Below are positions 50,371-60,400 of a DNA stretch of 64,000 nucleotides, one piece after another. The translations under genes were made by a program, and so were the position numbers. Each line of letters opens with the position of its first letter. The stretch's first letter is position 1. The stretch lies in assembly GCA_945862235.1 (NCBI GenBank), contig CAMAYU010000009.1, positions 1 through 64,000 of the forward strand, in the 5' to 3' direction. The notes beneath the pieces were generated by a model. The model was given only the letters and a program-made list of their open reading frames with translations. It was not told the DNA's origin and searched no databases. The stretch is from Schlesneria paludicola DSM 18645. Its GTDB lineage: Bacteria > Planctomycetota > Planctomycetia > Planctomycetales > Planctomycetaceae.

Positions 50371-50676
50371 GCCCGTCCGCTCGACCCAAGATCTGTTCGT
50401 GAGGGCGGGGAGTATAGGGACGAGCCTTCCAGCGCGGTAGCGGATGAAGATTCATCGTCCCTCGCTGTTGAATGTTCGTACCACGAATCGTTTGAAGGAT
50501 GGGCACTCTTGCCCGTCTGGCTTTGGCATTGAAGAGCGGACGGGCAGGAGTGCCCGTTCTACAAACATCGAGGCGGATACAAAGCTCGTGACTCGGTTGA
50601 GAACCTGTACCCAAGTAGTCAGACTCCCGCCCCCTTCCCCGTTTCATCGCAGTGTCAGGAGCGTTCAGTAAGCCGC
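50371..50676. other. upstream region of the ExbBD/FHA cluster
   Basis: About 300 nt between divergent genes. It holds one inverted repeat (50501-50517 with 50539-50555, GGGCACTCTTGCCCGTC). The promoter of the seven-gene cluster should lie between 50570 and 50676; I cannot pick out -35/-10 boxes with confidence. Confidence 0.5.
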
Positions 50677-51588
50677 ATGTCCGCGAGACCCACTTCCATT
50701 GTGACTCCCGTCCTCAAGACGACGCTTTATGACCGGGCGAGTTCGTGGTCGATGGTGTTGTTCGCGGCGGTCGGCATCGTCTGCTTGGGTGTCGTGTCGA
50801 AGTGGCTGGCTGACCGGCTCCCTCCTCCCCCGGAAGGGGTGACGATGGAGTTGGTCGAGTTGCCCGGCGGGTTCGAGGATGGAACACCCGGTGAAACGTT
50901 GCGGGTCGATTCTCCATTGCCCGAGGTGCGCGATGCCGCTCCCGTAGAAGAGGTTTCGGATCGCGTGGAGATCGCCGAAGCCCTTTCGACCGTAGCCGAC
51001 GCGGCGGAATCGGGAGTCGGTCTGGCAGTGGCCTCCGATCAGAGTCAGCCTCAATTCGACACCGGCATCGAAAACAAAGGGCGTCCGGGAAGCGCGAAGG
51101 GAACGGGACGGAAGGGACTCGGCGTGGGAGGCGGGACCGGCGGGTTTCCTCGCGAACAGCGTTGGTTCGTCCGTTTTGGAGATAAGGCGGGTATCGATGA
51201 ATACGCCAAGCAACTCGGCTTCTTCGGTGTGGAGTTGGGGGCACTGCTGCCAGACAGTCGGCTGGCCTATCTCTCGAAGTTGAATCAGCCCGTGCCCGAT
51301 GTTCGCTACGTGAAGACCGGGAAAGACGAACAACGACTCTACATGACGTGGCAGGGTGGCGATCGTCGCGGTGCCGATGTCGAGTTGTTCAAACGAGCGA
51401 ACATCGACGTGGGACCGGACACGGTCATCTTCCACTTCTATTCCAAGGCAACCGAATCGAAGCTGGCTCAACTCGAACGAGATTACAAAGGTCGCCCGGT
51501 CGGAGTGATTCGTCGCACGTATTTTGTGGTGGAGGTCGTGGCGGGTGGTTATCAGTTCGCCGTCACACGCCAGACGTATTTTCAATGA
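50677..51588 (+). CDS. TonB-like transmembrane linker protein
   Basis: A 303-residue protein with one N-terminal helix (WSMVLFAAVGIVCLGVVSKW), a Pro- and acid-rich periplasmic linker (LPPPPEGVTMELVE...), a Gly-rich hinge (GLGVGGGTGGFPREQRWFVR) and a C-terminal domain of about 130 residues ending VTRQTYFQ. This is the topology of TonB/TolA energy transducers, and ExbB and ExbD genes follow. The C-terminal domain does not obviously match TonB, so TonB-like is inferred from layout and context. It is the first gene of the cluster. Confidence 0.7.
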   Translation: MSARPTSIVTPVLKTTLYDRASSWSMVLFAAVGIVCLGVVSKWLADRLPPPPEGVTMELVELPGGFEDGTPGETLRVDSPLPEVRDAAPVEEVSDRVEIAEALSTVADAAESGVGLAVASDQSQPQFDTGIENKGRPGSAKGTGRKGLGVGGGTGGFPREQRWFVRFGDKAGIDEYAKQLGFFGVELGALLPDSRLAYLSKLNQPVPDVRYVKTGKDEQRLYMTWQGGDRRGADVELFKRANIDVGPDTVIFHFYSKATESKLAQLERDYKGRPVGVIRRTYFVVEVVAGGYQFAVTRQTYFQ

Positions 51589-51613
51589 GTTCGTTCAACC
51601 GCGATTTGGAAGG

Positions 51614-51683
51614 CGTAGGGTAAGCGTCTCGCTTGCCCTTTTTTCCAACGGCAGTCACGGGCAAGCGAGACGCTTACCCTACG
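51614..51683. repeat. palindromic repeat, family B, copy 3
   Basis: Perfect 25-bp arms 51614-51638 and 51659-51683, in the first junction of the ExbBD/FHA cluster. Confidence 0.9.
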
Positions 51684-51704
51684 TTTGTTCCCGAAGTCCG
51701 GCTG

Positions 51705-51767
51705 ACACTAACCCGAAGCGTAAGCGAGGATGCGACACATGTCCTCGCTCACGCTTCGGATTGGTGT
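51705..51767. repeat. palindromic repeat, family A, copy 5
   Basis: 26-bp arms 51705-51730 and 51742-51767, 22 nt after the family B copy. Confidence 0.88.
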
Positions 51768-51825
51768 TGCCAAGGCCGTTTGAGAACCACTTCCTCGCTC
51801 TGTAGCATCGCACCGCGTTCGTGTT

Positions 51826-51874
51826 TGAGATGAGCTGGCCGCTGACCGTATGAGATAAGCTGGCCGCTGGCCAA
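51826..51874 (+). repeat. 25-bp tandem duplication abutting the exbB ribosome site
   Basis: TGAGATGAGCTGGCCGCTGA.. (51826-51850) is repeated with few changes at 51851-51874 and runs directly into AAGGAG before the exbB ATG. Confidence 0.75.
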
Positions 51875-51883
51875 GGAGTTGAA

Positions 51884-52507
51884 ATGCACACGACCGACCT
51901 CGTCAAATGGCTGGAGAAGTTCAGCTACGGTTTCCTCGCCCTCAATTTCTTGTGGGGGATGTACTGCGTGATCCTGAACTGGCGGCGGTTGTCTCAGTTG
52001 CGGTTCCGCTCGGTGGAGGCGGAGGCGGCGTTCCTCGACGAATTGCAGGGGCATCTGCAAAAGAAGGACTACGACTCGGCGATCAAACAGTGCGACTTCG
52101 ACTTCCGCGCCCTGCCCCGCCTAGTCCTGTTGATGATTGCCAACCGCGCGCAGCCGTTTCAGCAACTTCGGCAACGCGTCTCGACTTCGATGCAGCGCGA
52201 CATCCTGGCGGACCTCGAATACCGCGTCAGTTGGATCGTCACCGTCATCAAGAACGGCCCGTTGCTCGGTCTGTTCGGGACGGTGCTCGGGATGATGGCC
52301 GCGTTCGGGCGCATCGGTACCGGTGAGAAGATTCAACCATCGCAGATCGCGGATGAAATCAGTATCGCTCTGATCTGTACGGCGATGGGTCTCGGGACAG
52401 CCATCCCGCTGGGATACATCCTGTCCAGCATGTCGATCCGATTGAGGCTGCTTCAGGAATCACTGGCGTCGAGTCTAACTCAAGTGTTGGAACACTTCCG
52501 TAACTGA
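51884..52507 (+). CDS. exbB: ExbB/TolQ/MotA-family proton channel protein
   Basis: The 207-residue protein has three transmembrane segments. The first is YGFLALNFLWGMYCVIL. The family core is GPLLGLFGTVLGMMAAFGRI, followed by EISIALICTAMGLGTAIPLG. With ExbD it forms the stator that converts proton flow into motion of a TonB-type partner. AAGGAG sits 5 nt before the ATG, the best ribosome site in the cluster. It is slightly shorter than the E. coli protein. Confidence 0.92.
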   Translation: MHTTDLVKWLEKFSYGFLALNFLWGMYCVILNWRRLSQLRFRSVEAEAAFLDELQGHLQKKDYDSAIKQCDFDFRALPRLVLLMIANRAQPFQQLRQRVSTSMQRDILADLEYRVSWIVTVIKNGPLLGLFGTVLGMMAAFGRIGTGEKIQPSQIADEISIALICTAMGLGTAIPLGYILSSMSIRLRLLQESLASSLTQVLEHFRN

Positions 52508-52519
52508 CTTTTCCATGTC

Positions 52520-52599
52520 GTAGGGTGCGTGGAGTCTTCGGAACGCACCGTATCGAGCCTCGTTTGCAAGGTGCGTTCCGAAGACTCCACGCACCCTAC
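52520..52599. repeat. palindromic repeat, family D
   Basis: Perfect 30-bp arms 52520-52549 and 52570-52599, filling the exbB-exbD junction. Confidence 0.92.
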
Positions 52600-52622
52600 A
52601 CATATCACGCCATGAGCCGCCC

Positions 52623-53108
52623 ATGACTTCCGCCTCGCATTCGCCGAGTCTCGATGATCCCGACAACCCGTTGTTGGCACCTCGCAAACTTGAGGCCGAC
52701 GCCAATTTCGATGTCACGGCGATGATCGATCTCGTGTTCATGATGAACATCTATTTTCTCGTCACGACGCTCGGCGCGGCGGCGGGTGAGTTGAATCTGC
52801 CCGCAGCCAAACACTGTGTGGCGGCGGATCGCGAAACGTCGGTGATCGTCTCGATTATTGAAGGCGTCGATCGTTCGGCCGGTCAGGTTTACGTCGGTGA
52901 TGGGCGTGAGGGCGAACCGCTCGTCGAACGGGAGGAGCAAGAGAAGGCCGTTCGGGCGGCGGTCGAAGAGGGAGTGAGATCACAGAAGAACACGGTCCTC
53001 ATCAAAGCGGAAAAGAACGTCCGGCTGCGTGATGTGGCCCGAGTGGCTGCTGCTGCGGCGGGTGTCGCTGGCATGGAACTCAAGCTGGCCGTTATCGAAA
53101 AGGAGTAG
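52623..53108 (+). CDS. exbD: ExbD/TolR-family protein
   Basis: The 161-residue protein has a cytoplasmic N-terminus, one helix with the essential channel Asp (FDVTAMIDLVFMMNIYFLVT) and a periplasmic domain with NTVLIKAEKNVRLRDVARVA and LKLAVIEKE. It partners ExbB. Its stop is followed 6 nt later by the start of a second ExbD, with AAGGAG overlapping the stop, so the two are translated together. Confidence 0.9.
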   Translation: MTSASHSPSLDDPDNPLLAPRKLEADANFDVTAMIDLVFMMNIYFLVTTLGAAAGELNLPAAKHCVAADRETSVIVSIIEGVDRSAGQVYVGDGREGEPLVEREEQEKAVRAAVEEGVRSQKNTVLIKAEKNVRLRDVARVAAAAAGVAGMELKLAVIEKE

Positions 53109-53114
53109 TCCGTC

Positions 53115-53756
53115 GTGTCGGTTCGGTTTGCCTGTCCCCGCTGCCGTACGAAGCTGAAGGTCGATGACGACGTCGCAGGCCAGATCGCCGCTTGTCCCGG
53201 CTGCGGTCGCAAGCTCGACGTGCCGCAGGCAACCGCACGGGTGAAGTCGGCGATCAAGCGGCGTTCCAAAACGTCGGTGCCAGAGGACTCGCGCCATCCC
53301 GATGACGATGAGCCACCGTTGGTCAAGATGTCCCCCTCCATCGACCACGAAGAATTGATCGACATGACGGCGATGGTGGACATCGTTTTCTTCCTGCTGA
53401 TTTTTTTCCTAGTGACTTCGATGCAGTCGCTCGATTCGGCGATCCCGATGCCCAGCCCTGATCCTCAAAAAGGGGCCGGGCGCGAACAGAAAACAGACGA
53501 TCCCGAATCCGACGACGACTATGTCATCGTCCGCATCGACAAGAATGACGCGATCCAGGTCGATGGCGTCGCGGTGCAGGACGTTCCGGATTTAATCGCC
53601 AAACTGCGCGAACTCCGCTTCGGTGCGAAGCAGTCCACCAAAATGCTCGTGGTCGGCAACGGAGATGCCTCGCACGGGATGACCGTCGCCGTAATGGACT
53701 CCGGCCACGAAGCGGGGATGGAACGAATTCGGCTGTCGATCTCGGATGAAGAATGA
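53115..53756 (+). CDS. ExbD-family protein with N-terminal zinc ribbon
   Basis: GTG at 53115, 9 nt after AAGGAG, begins a 213-residue protein. Residues 5-34 form a zinc ribbon (CPRC at 7-10, CPGC at 27-30). A charged linker follows, then the ExbD helix with its Asp (LIDMTAMVDIVFFLLIFFLV), then a periplasmic domain (DDYVIVRIDKNDAIQVDGVA, STKMLVVGNGDASHG). Two different ExbD proteins with one ExbB suggest a heteromeric stator. The cytoplasmic ribbon may bind metal or a partner. Confidence 0.88.
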   Translation: MSVRFACPRCRTKLKVDDDVAGQIAACPGCGRKLDVPQATARVKSAIKRRSKTSVPEDSRHPDDDEPPLVKMSPSIDHEELIDMTAMVDIVFFLLIFFLVTSMQSLDSAIPMPSPDPQKGAGREQKTDDPESDDDYVIVRIDKNDAIQVDGVAVQDVPDLIAKLRELRFGAKQSTKMLVVGNGDASHGMTVAVMDSGHEAGMERIRLSISDEE

Positions 53757-53764
53757 ATGAACGA

Positions 53765-53852
53765 CATTTCCAAACTAGCCCGACGCGCAAGCGAGGGCTT
53801 CGCTGCATCGAACGTCCAGCCCTCGCTTGCGCGTCGGGCTAGTTTGGAAATG
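53765..53852. repeat. palindromic repeat, family C, copy 1
   Basis: Perfect 35-bp arms 53765-53799 and 53818-53852, the longest stem in the window, between the zinc-ribbon ExbD and FHA genes. Confidence 0.93.
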
Positions 53853-53897
53853 CCCACTGTCCACTCCCCACTGGCTCCTACTTCCTGACTTTCCACC

Positions 53898-56800
53898 ATG
53901 CCGTTGCTGAAACTTCAATACCCTGACGGTTCCGAGCAGGAGCGCGAATTGTCTCGCTCGCAGCCGCTGTCGATCGGTCGTCAATCGTTCAACGATGTCT
54001 GCGTTGCTGAGGACGGCGTCGGGGCGATGCACTGCCGGATCAGTTGGAACAAGACGGCGTTCGAGGTAACGGCGGCCACGGCCTCGGGAGTCGATGTCAA
54101 CGGGACATCGGTCGCGCGGGCGACCCTTCAGTCAGGCGATACCCTCCGTATCGGCAGCCTCGATCTGGTCTATCTCGACTCCCAAGCTGGGTACACGGAC
54201 GACGAAGACTCCGGGATTCGCTTCAAGGTGGTGGAGCAGGCGGCTCGCGCGAAAGCGGACTTGCCGTTGAAGCTGGTGCCGCCGATCCCCGAACCGAAGT
54301 CGAGCAGTCGCGCCGACAAACCGAAGCGACCGCCCGAGCTGCCCATCGAGCCGCCTCCCAAACCTGTCGAAGACATGTCGCTGTTCATGGGTGCGGTCTA
54401 TACGGAATCGCAGGCACTCCCCGTCGCGGCGTTTGATGATGAGGACGATGACGACGACTCAAGCCAACGCACGCTGTCCCGATCATCGAGGTCTTCGTCC
54501 AACGATTTATCGTCGAAGAAAGGTTCTCCGGTGTTGTCGGTCCCGACCGGACGCCGACGGCCGGGTGAGCAGGATATTTTCACGTCGCCCCTCTTCATGG
54601 GTTTGAGTATTGGCGGCGTGGTGCTGCTCCTCGTGACCGGGATCTTCTGGTTCCTGATGGCGCGCGAGCAAACCTCGCGGTTGTTTGCCCAAGCGCAGAG
54701 CGAACTGGCCAACGGACAACCGGTTCAGGCCGCAGCCTCTTTCGAGGCCTTCGTGAAGACTTATCCGCGACACGCGCTGCGGCGTCAGGTTGATCGTGGG
54801 CTGGACCAAGCCCTCGTGCAGAAGGAAACGACGGGAGCCGCCCCGGCGTGGAAGAAGGGTCTCGAGCAGCTACAGAAACTGATCTCGAACCACCGCGCGG
54901 AATCCGACTTTGCCGAGCTGCACCCGGTGCTGTTCAAGCTTTCGGAAGAGATCGCGATCGGTGCGGCGCAGACCGCCGAATCGGCGCGCGATGCGCAACT
55001 GCTCATCGTCTCGGACGAAGCTCGTTCGCTGATGGAGCGGTACGCCGATCCCACCAACCCGCCGACGGCGACGCTCGCTCGCATCAAGACGGCAAAGGAC
55101 TCCGCTGAGAACGCGATTGGCAAACAAAACACGTTTGACTCGGCAATGACGGCGGTTGAAACGGCGCTCGCCAACAAACAGCCGATCGTCGCGCTGGCTG
55201 AGCGTGAGAAGCTCGTCCGGCGGTTCGCCGACTACGCCAACTTGAAGCGGGTGAAAACTGCGTTGCAGAAGTCACTCGATCTGGAGCGGTCGGTCATTGC
55301 GACCGACGAAACCGAACGAGCCGCTGAAACGAATGAGGAAGAATCGGCGCTGGCCTCCCCTGCTCTGGGACTGTTCCATACGCGGTCGCGCACGGAAGAA
55401 GTCTCTGCCGGTCGCGTCGCTTATGCCGTGGCCAAGGACAGTTGTTACGCGGTCGATACGGTGACGGGCGAACTCGTCTGGCGGCGCGTCATCGGTCTGG
55501 ATGCTCCGTTCTTTCCGTTGCTTGCCAAAGCGACTCAGCCCTCGTTGCTGCTGTACGACGCGCGGCGGCAGTCACTCCTGTGCTGTCAGCCCACCTCGGG
55601 GAAACTGATCTGGCGACTGAAGCTTGATGGCCGGCCGCGTTCGGCTCCGCTAGTGCATGAAGGTCAAATCTATCTTCCGACCGACGACCGCGCGTTGTGC
55701 CGAGTCGATCTCGATTCGGGACGACTCACCGCGAAAGTGGTGTTCTCGCAGAACGTGCTCGGTCCACCGGCCCTCTCTCACGATGGTGGCCATCTGCTGA
55801 TGGCGGGCGAGCTGGCGATGATCTATGCGCTGACGATGCGACCGCTGGGCGCGGCGGCGATGACGTTCACCGATCACGCGGCCGGAGCGATCACCGCGCC
55901 GCCGTTGTCGATGGGAAAGCTGCTGCTGCTGTGCGACAACGATCAGGCCGACAGCACACGGCTGCGAGTTTGGAACGCGGAACAGCCCGCCGCGCCCCTC
56001 GTGGAATTGACCGGCGAGCACATGACCGGCGCGCGGGTGTCAGGCTCCGTGCGCGAACCGGCCGTCTTGCGCGGCAACCAACTGGTCGTCCCCTCGAGCA
56101 ACGAACATCTCGCCGCGTTCTCGGTCACGGATGAAGCGGGTCGCGCGGGACTGGCTCCCGTCGCGCAGTACCGCGTGAAGGGCGGATACGGGGGACCGAT
56201 GTTCGTGGCCCTCGGTCCCGATCGACAATTCTGGGCGGCCAGTTCCGCGTTTCGTCGGTTTGAAATCGGAGCCGACACGATTCGGATGGACCAGAACTCG
56301 CAATCGCCGGGAATCGCCTCGCAGCCGTTGCAGTCTGTCGGCGAGCAGTTCTTCGTCGGTCGCAAGGCTCCGTTCCACGATGCCACGACGTTCTCGGCCG
56401 TTGATCGCGAACGGATGACCAGCCCGTGGCGCACGGTTGTCGGGGCCGAGCCATTGGAACTCGTGGCGGCTCGCGGCGCTGGGGGGTCGGTCGCCGTGAG
56501 CGAAGCGGGTCAGACCGTGTTGCTCGGGCCAAACCGCTTGAAGCAGGGTGGCTTCGATTTGAAAGCGGCCACGGAATTGGAGCTGCCGGCCGGAGTGAAA
56601 CAGCCGCTGCGCGCGAGTCGTCTGCACGATGGCCGGATCGCTGTCGCCGCGTCGGGAGAGACCACTCACGTTTGGATCGTGAACGGTTCGGGACAAGCCG
56701 ACGCGCTGTTCAAGCTGGGGAACGAGGATGTGGTGGAAGCCAACCCAGTGTTGTTCGATGACGGTCTCGTCGTGCCGTTAATCGGGCGTTTGAAACTGCT

Positions 56801-57461
56801 GCCACTCGGTTCCAACAAAAAAGCCGTGCAGGATTGGCTCGCACCGCAGGGCGAACAGCCCGCGCCGCACTGGCGGTTCTTGACGCGACTCGACGGCAAC
56901 GAGTTAATTGCGTGCGATGAGACCGGCCTGCTGACTCGCATCCAACTCCGCGCGACTGACGTGCCACATCTGGCCGGAGCATCGAAGCTGCAACTGGCGC
57001 AACCGGTGGACGTGGCTCCCGGCCTGCGCGGCGAAGCGTTCTTCGTCGCGGATGCCTCGGGCGCTGTGAGGCAACTCAACGCACGCTCGTTCGACATCGA
57101 CGGGCAGCGGACGTTTGAGTCACCCGTGCGCGGTGTCTGGTCGGTCGGTGAATCGCTGCTCGTCTGGTCTGGTGACGAGAAGCTGCATGCGGTCACACCC
57201 GGTCGAGAGTTGCCGGAACGCTGGTCGCTCGCGCTGACGAACCGCCGCCCGGCCGGAGCGCCGGTCGAATGGTCGGGGCGCATCTGGGTGGCGTGTCGCG
57301 ATGGCTTGGTCGTCGCGCTCGAACCGGCGACGGGGGTTGAGTCGCAACGGATCGAGCTGCCGCAAACACTGAGTCTCGGCCTGCGCGTGATCGGCGACGA
57401 CCTGTTCGCGGTGGCGTGTGATGGCTCGCTGTATCGCCTCTTGGCAAAGGGGCAGCCATGA
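53898..57461 (+). CDS. FHA domain - transmembrane - beta-propeller protein
   Basis: 1187 residues. An FHA-like domain (about 5-95) has LSIGRQSFND, a MHCRI strand and VDVNGTSV; the usual phosphothreonine-contacting Ser is Gly here (DGVGAMH). An acidic, Pro-rich linker follows, then one helix (LSIGGVVLLLVTGIFWFLMA, about 233-255), a helical region with TPR-like spacing (260-480) and a C-terminal PQQ-type propeller (VDTVTGELVWRRVIG, QPTSGKLIWRLKLDGRP and later blades). The FHA part would be cytoplasmic and the propeller periplasmic. Its stop overlaps the next ATG (ATGA). A tie between kinase signalling and the ExbBD stator is inferred. Confidence 0.85.
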   Translation: MPLLKLQYPDGSEQERELSRSQPLSIGRQSFNDVCVAEDGVGAMHCRISWNKTAFEVTAATASGVDVNGTSVARATLQSGDTLRIGSLDLVYLDSQAGYTDDEDSGIRFKVVEQAARAKADLPLKLVPPIPEPKSSSRADKPKRPPELPIEPPPKPVEDMSLFMGAVYTESQALPVAAFDDEDDDDDSSQRTLSRSSRSSSNDLSSKKGSPVLSVPTGRRRPGEQDIFTSPLFMGLSIGGVVLLLVTGIFWFLMAREQTSRLFAQAQSELANGQPVQAAASFEAFVKTYPRHALRRQVDRGLDQALVQKETTGAAPAWKKGLEQLQKLISNHRAESDFAELHPVLFKLSEEIAIGAAQTAESARDAQLLIVSDEARSLMERYADPTNPPTATLARIKTAKDSAENAIGKQNTFDSAMTAVETALANKQPIVALAEREKLVRRFADYANLKRVKTALQKSLDLERSVIATDETERAAETNEEESALASPALGLFHTRSRTEEVSAGRVAYAVAKDSCYAVDTVTGELVWRRVIGLDAPFFPLLAKATQPSLLLYDARRQSLLCCQPTSGKLIWRLKLDGRPRSAPLVHEGQIYLPTDDRALCRVDLDSGRLTAKVVFSQNVLGPPALSHDGGHLLMAGELAMIYALTMRPLGAAAMTFTDHAAGAITAPPLSMGKLLLLCDNDQADSTRLRVWNAEQPAAPLVELTGEHMTGARVSGSVREPAVLRGNQLVVPSSNEHLAAFSVTDEAGRAGLAPVAQYRVKGGYGGPMFVALGPDRQFWAASSAFRRFEIGADTIRMDQNSQSPGIASQPLQSVGEQFFVGRKAPFHDATTFSAVDRERMTSPWRTVVGAEPLELVAARGAGGSVAVSEAGQTVLLGPNRLKQGGFDLKAATELELPAGVKQPLRASRLHDGRIAVAASGETTHVWIVNGSGQADALFKLGNEDVVEANPVLFDDGLVVPLIGRLKLLPLGSNKKAVQDWLAPQGEQPAPHWRFLTRLDGNELIACDETGLLTRIQLRATDVPHLAGASKLQLAQPVDVAPGLRGEAFFVADASGAVRQLNARSFDIDGQRTFESPVRGVWSVGESLLVWSGDEKLHAVTPGRELPERWSLALTNRRPAGAPVEWSGRIWVACRDGLVVALEPATGVESQRIELPQTLSLGLRVIGDDLFAVACDGSLYRLLAKGQP

Positions 57462-60400
57462 ACGAACGAAGCGAAGTTCAGAGAGGCCGAGTGATGTGTG
57501 GCTGGGGTCGACGTTTCGCCGCCCCCAGACGCGAGTGCGATCCCGTGTTAAGGCGTGTCGGCGATCACTGGGGGCCGCGAAGCGCAGATCCCAGCCACAC
57601 AGCGCTCAGCCTGACGCGACACTTCGTGGGCGTCGCGGTACTCGTGATGGGCCTCTTGGCTTCTGCCCGCTTCGCATTCGCTCAAGCATCCAAGGAAGAC
57701 GTTCCGCCGCCGAAGTACAGCGAGATGGTGTTGCCGTCGGGCGAAGACCTGTTGCGCGGCAAGCCGTTCGATTGGATCGTGCTGCGGACGGAAGACGTGC
57801 TGGTGGTTGAGCCGACTTCACCTCGCCCCGATCCGCTGGGACGGCTCACGCTGCGACACAAGCAAGCGGAAGTGGTTTATTTCCGCGCGTTGAAGTACCG
57901 ACCCGCGCGGATGGCTGAGGCCGATCAACTCTTGCAACGCGACCGGGGCGCAGACGCCGACAAAGTGCGAGCCGCCGTGGAGGTGCCGCTGGCTGCCGCT
58001 CGCAACCGAATGCAGGATTGTCAGGCGGCTCTACAAAAGTTGGCGGTCACGTTGCTCGATGACAGCGTCGATCCCGACTATGTGCTGGAGACACGATTCA
58101 TTCAGAGGATCGTGCATTACGAAGACTTGGTGCTGCGGCGCGTCGAGCAACTGGTCGCCGAGGGTCGCGTGTCGCTCGCTTACGACCTGATGCTGCTCGT
58201 GGGACGACGGCATCGCGACAACAACGCCCGCATCAAGGAAGAGTTGGAAGAGGATGAGGCGACCACCGCCTCCAACATCGCGGACCTGACGACTCGCCGC
58301 CAGGAGTTGCGCGACGAGCGCGAAGCCTTGAGAAAACTTCCCGCCTCCAAACGGACGGCCGGGTCGAAGAAGCGAGAATCGGATATCGATAACGGCATCG
58401 ATTCGTTCACGAAGGAGTCGAAGGAGTGGGAGGAAGACTTGGTGGCGATCCGCAAGAAACTGCGATTCGCTCGGCCGAAAGACTTCCCCAAACCGGACCC
58501 ACTTCAAAAGGACGACATCCTCTTTCCCTCGTGGCCGAAGTTTGACGAGACCTATGTGAAGTTGGTCTTGAAGGATGCCGAGTTACAAGCGGCTCGCAAC
58601 GACTTCGACGGCGCGTGGCGATTGCTCGAAGAGATTTGGAAACCGGGAGGGGTTGTCATTGGGTTGTCGGTTCAGATGGGGAGCGTCGTCGATCGCTTGG
58701 TCGGGCCGCTCGTCCAACGACAGGACTACCGGCAGGCCCGTCATTACATCAACCGCTTGGCCGCACTCGAACCGGAACATGCGACCGTTCAGAAATGGCG
58801 GGGACCGTTGATCGGACAGGCGAACGCGGCGATCGGTGACGCCCGCGCAGCAGCCTCGCGCGGTGAGGCTGCTGCCGCCGTGCAGAGCATCGAACGAGCC
58901 GCGCGCATCTGGCCCGAGTCACCCGGTTTGAAAGAGGCTCATCGCGAACTGACCGATCGACATCAAAGTGTGCGCGTTGGTGTGCTGCGAGTGGCAAACA
59001 CCGTCGCGAGTGGCCCGTTTCCGACTGCCGCCGAGGAACGGGCGCGATTGCTGATGACTCAAACGCTGTTCGAGCCGACGCGGATCGGCGAGCAGGGCGT
59101 GCGGTATCGCTCGTCCTACTTCGAGGCGTGGGAGCCGGCCGACTTGGGACGCGAGATCAAGTTCACACTCAAACTGCGGCGAGCCGATTGGGAGTCACGG
59201 GGACTCGTCACGTCGGCCGATGTTCAGTCGGAGCTGGCCGTGCGACTCGACCCGCAGCGGCCGAGTTTCGACGAACGGTTGGCAGGCTTCGTCGCAGGCA
59301 TCTCCGTACAAAGTCCGTCCGAGTTCACTGTGCGCTTTCACCGATTGCCGCTCCGCTTGGAGTCGCTCTGGCAATTCCCGGTCGCGGTGCAGCGGGGGTC
59401 GCTCTCGTTGAACGAAGACTTGTTGCCCGGCAACTTGTTGCGAGAGTCGGTATCCACACCAACCCGCAGCGTGAGCAAGGACGCCCCTCAGCAGGACTTA
59501 CCAGCGCCCGCCGCGCCACCGAGCGAGCGCGGTCTCGACGATCCCGCCGATGCGACTCGCCCCGATTCCATCGCCCCCGCAGCGCCGCCTTCTGTGCCGC
59601 TGCCTCCCCCTACGTCATCTCCGATCGCACCCTCCTTCGTCGCGTCGTCACTCGTCACGATCCCGGCAGAATTGGGGCGTCAACGATTCACACGTGTCTC
59701 CGCCAACGAGCACCAAGCCGTCTTTCATCGCGCGCGGCCACAGCCCGCTTCCACGCGGCTGCGTCACGTCAACGAAGTCGTCGAGGTGAAGTACGACTCG
59801 TGGGAAAAGTCGCTGCAAGGACTGCTGCGCGGGGAAGTGACGCTGCTCCCCACCGTGGACCTGCGGGACTTGAAGGGACTTCAAGACGACGGCCGGTTCT
59901 TCGTGATGCAGTACGCCCTGCCCCAGTCTCACTTCCTGATGTTTCAGTCGAAGACCGCCGCGCTGCGCGATGGTCAGTTGCGGCGAGCCATCCTGCACAC
60001 GGTGCCACGCGAGCGGCTGCTGCGCGAGGTCGTGCTGAAGGACGCCCCCGCGTCACACGGACGACTTGTCACCGGTCCGTTCGCCTCGTCGAGCTACGGT
60101 TACAACCGTTTGCTTAAGCCGCCCGCCTACGATCCACAGCTCGCCGCCGCACTGGCTCAAACGGCGAAGAAGCAACTCGGTGGAACACTTCCCCCGTTGC
60201 GGTTGCTCTGCCCCGATGACCCCGTTTTGCGCGAGGCGGCGCGCGCGATGATCGCTGAATGGAAGCGGGTCGGGCTGACCGTCACTCTCGTCGAAGATGC
60301 CGCACCGGATGCAGCTCTCACGCGAGACGACTGGGACATCTGTTATCGCACCGCGCGGTTCGTGGAGCCGATCGCGGACATCTGGCCGCTGCTGACTCTG

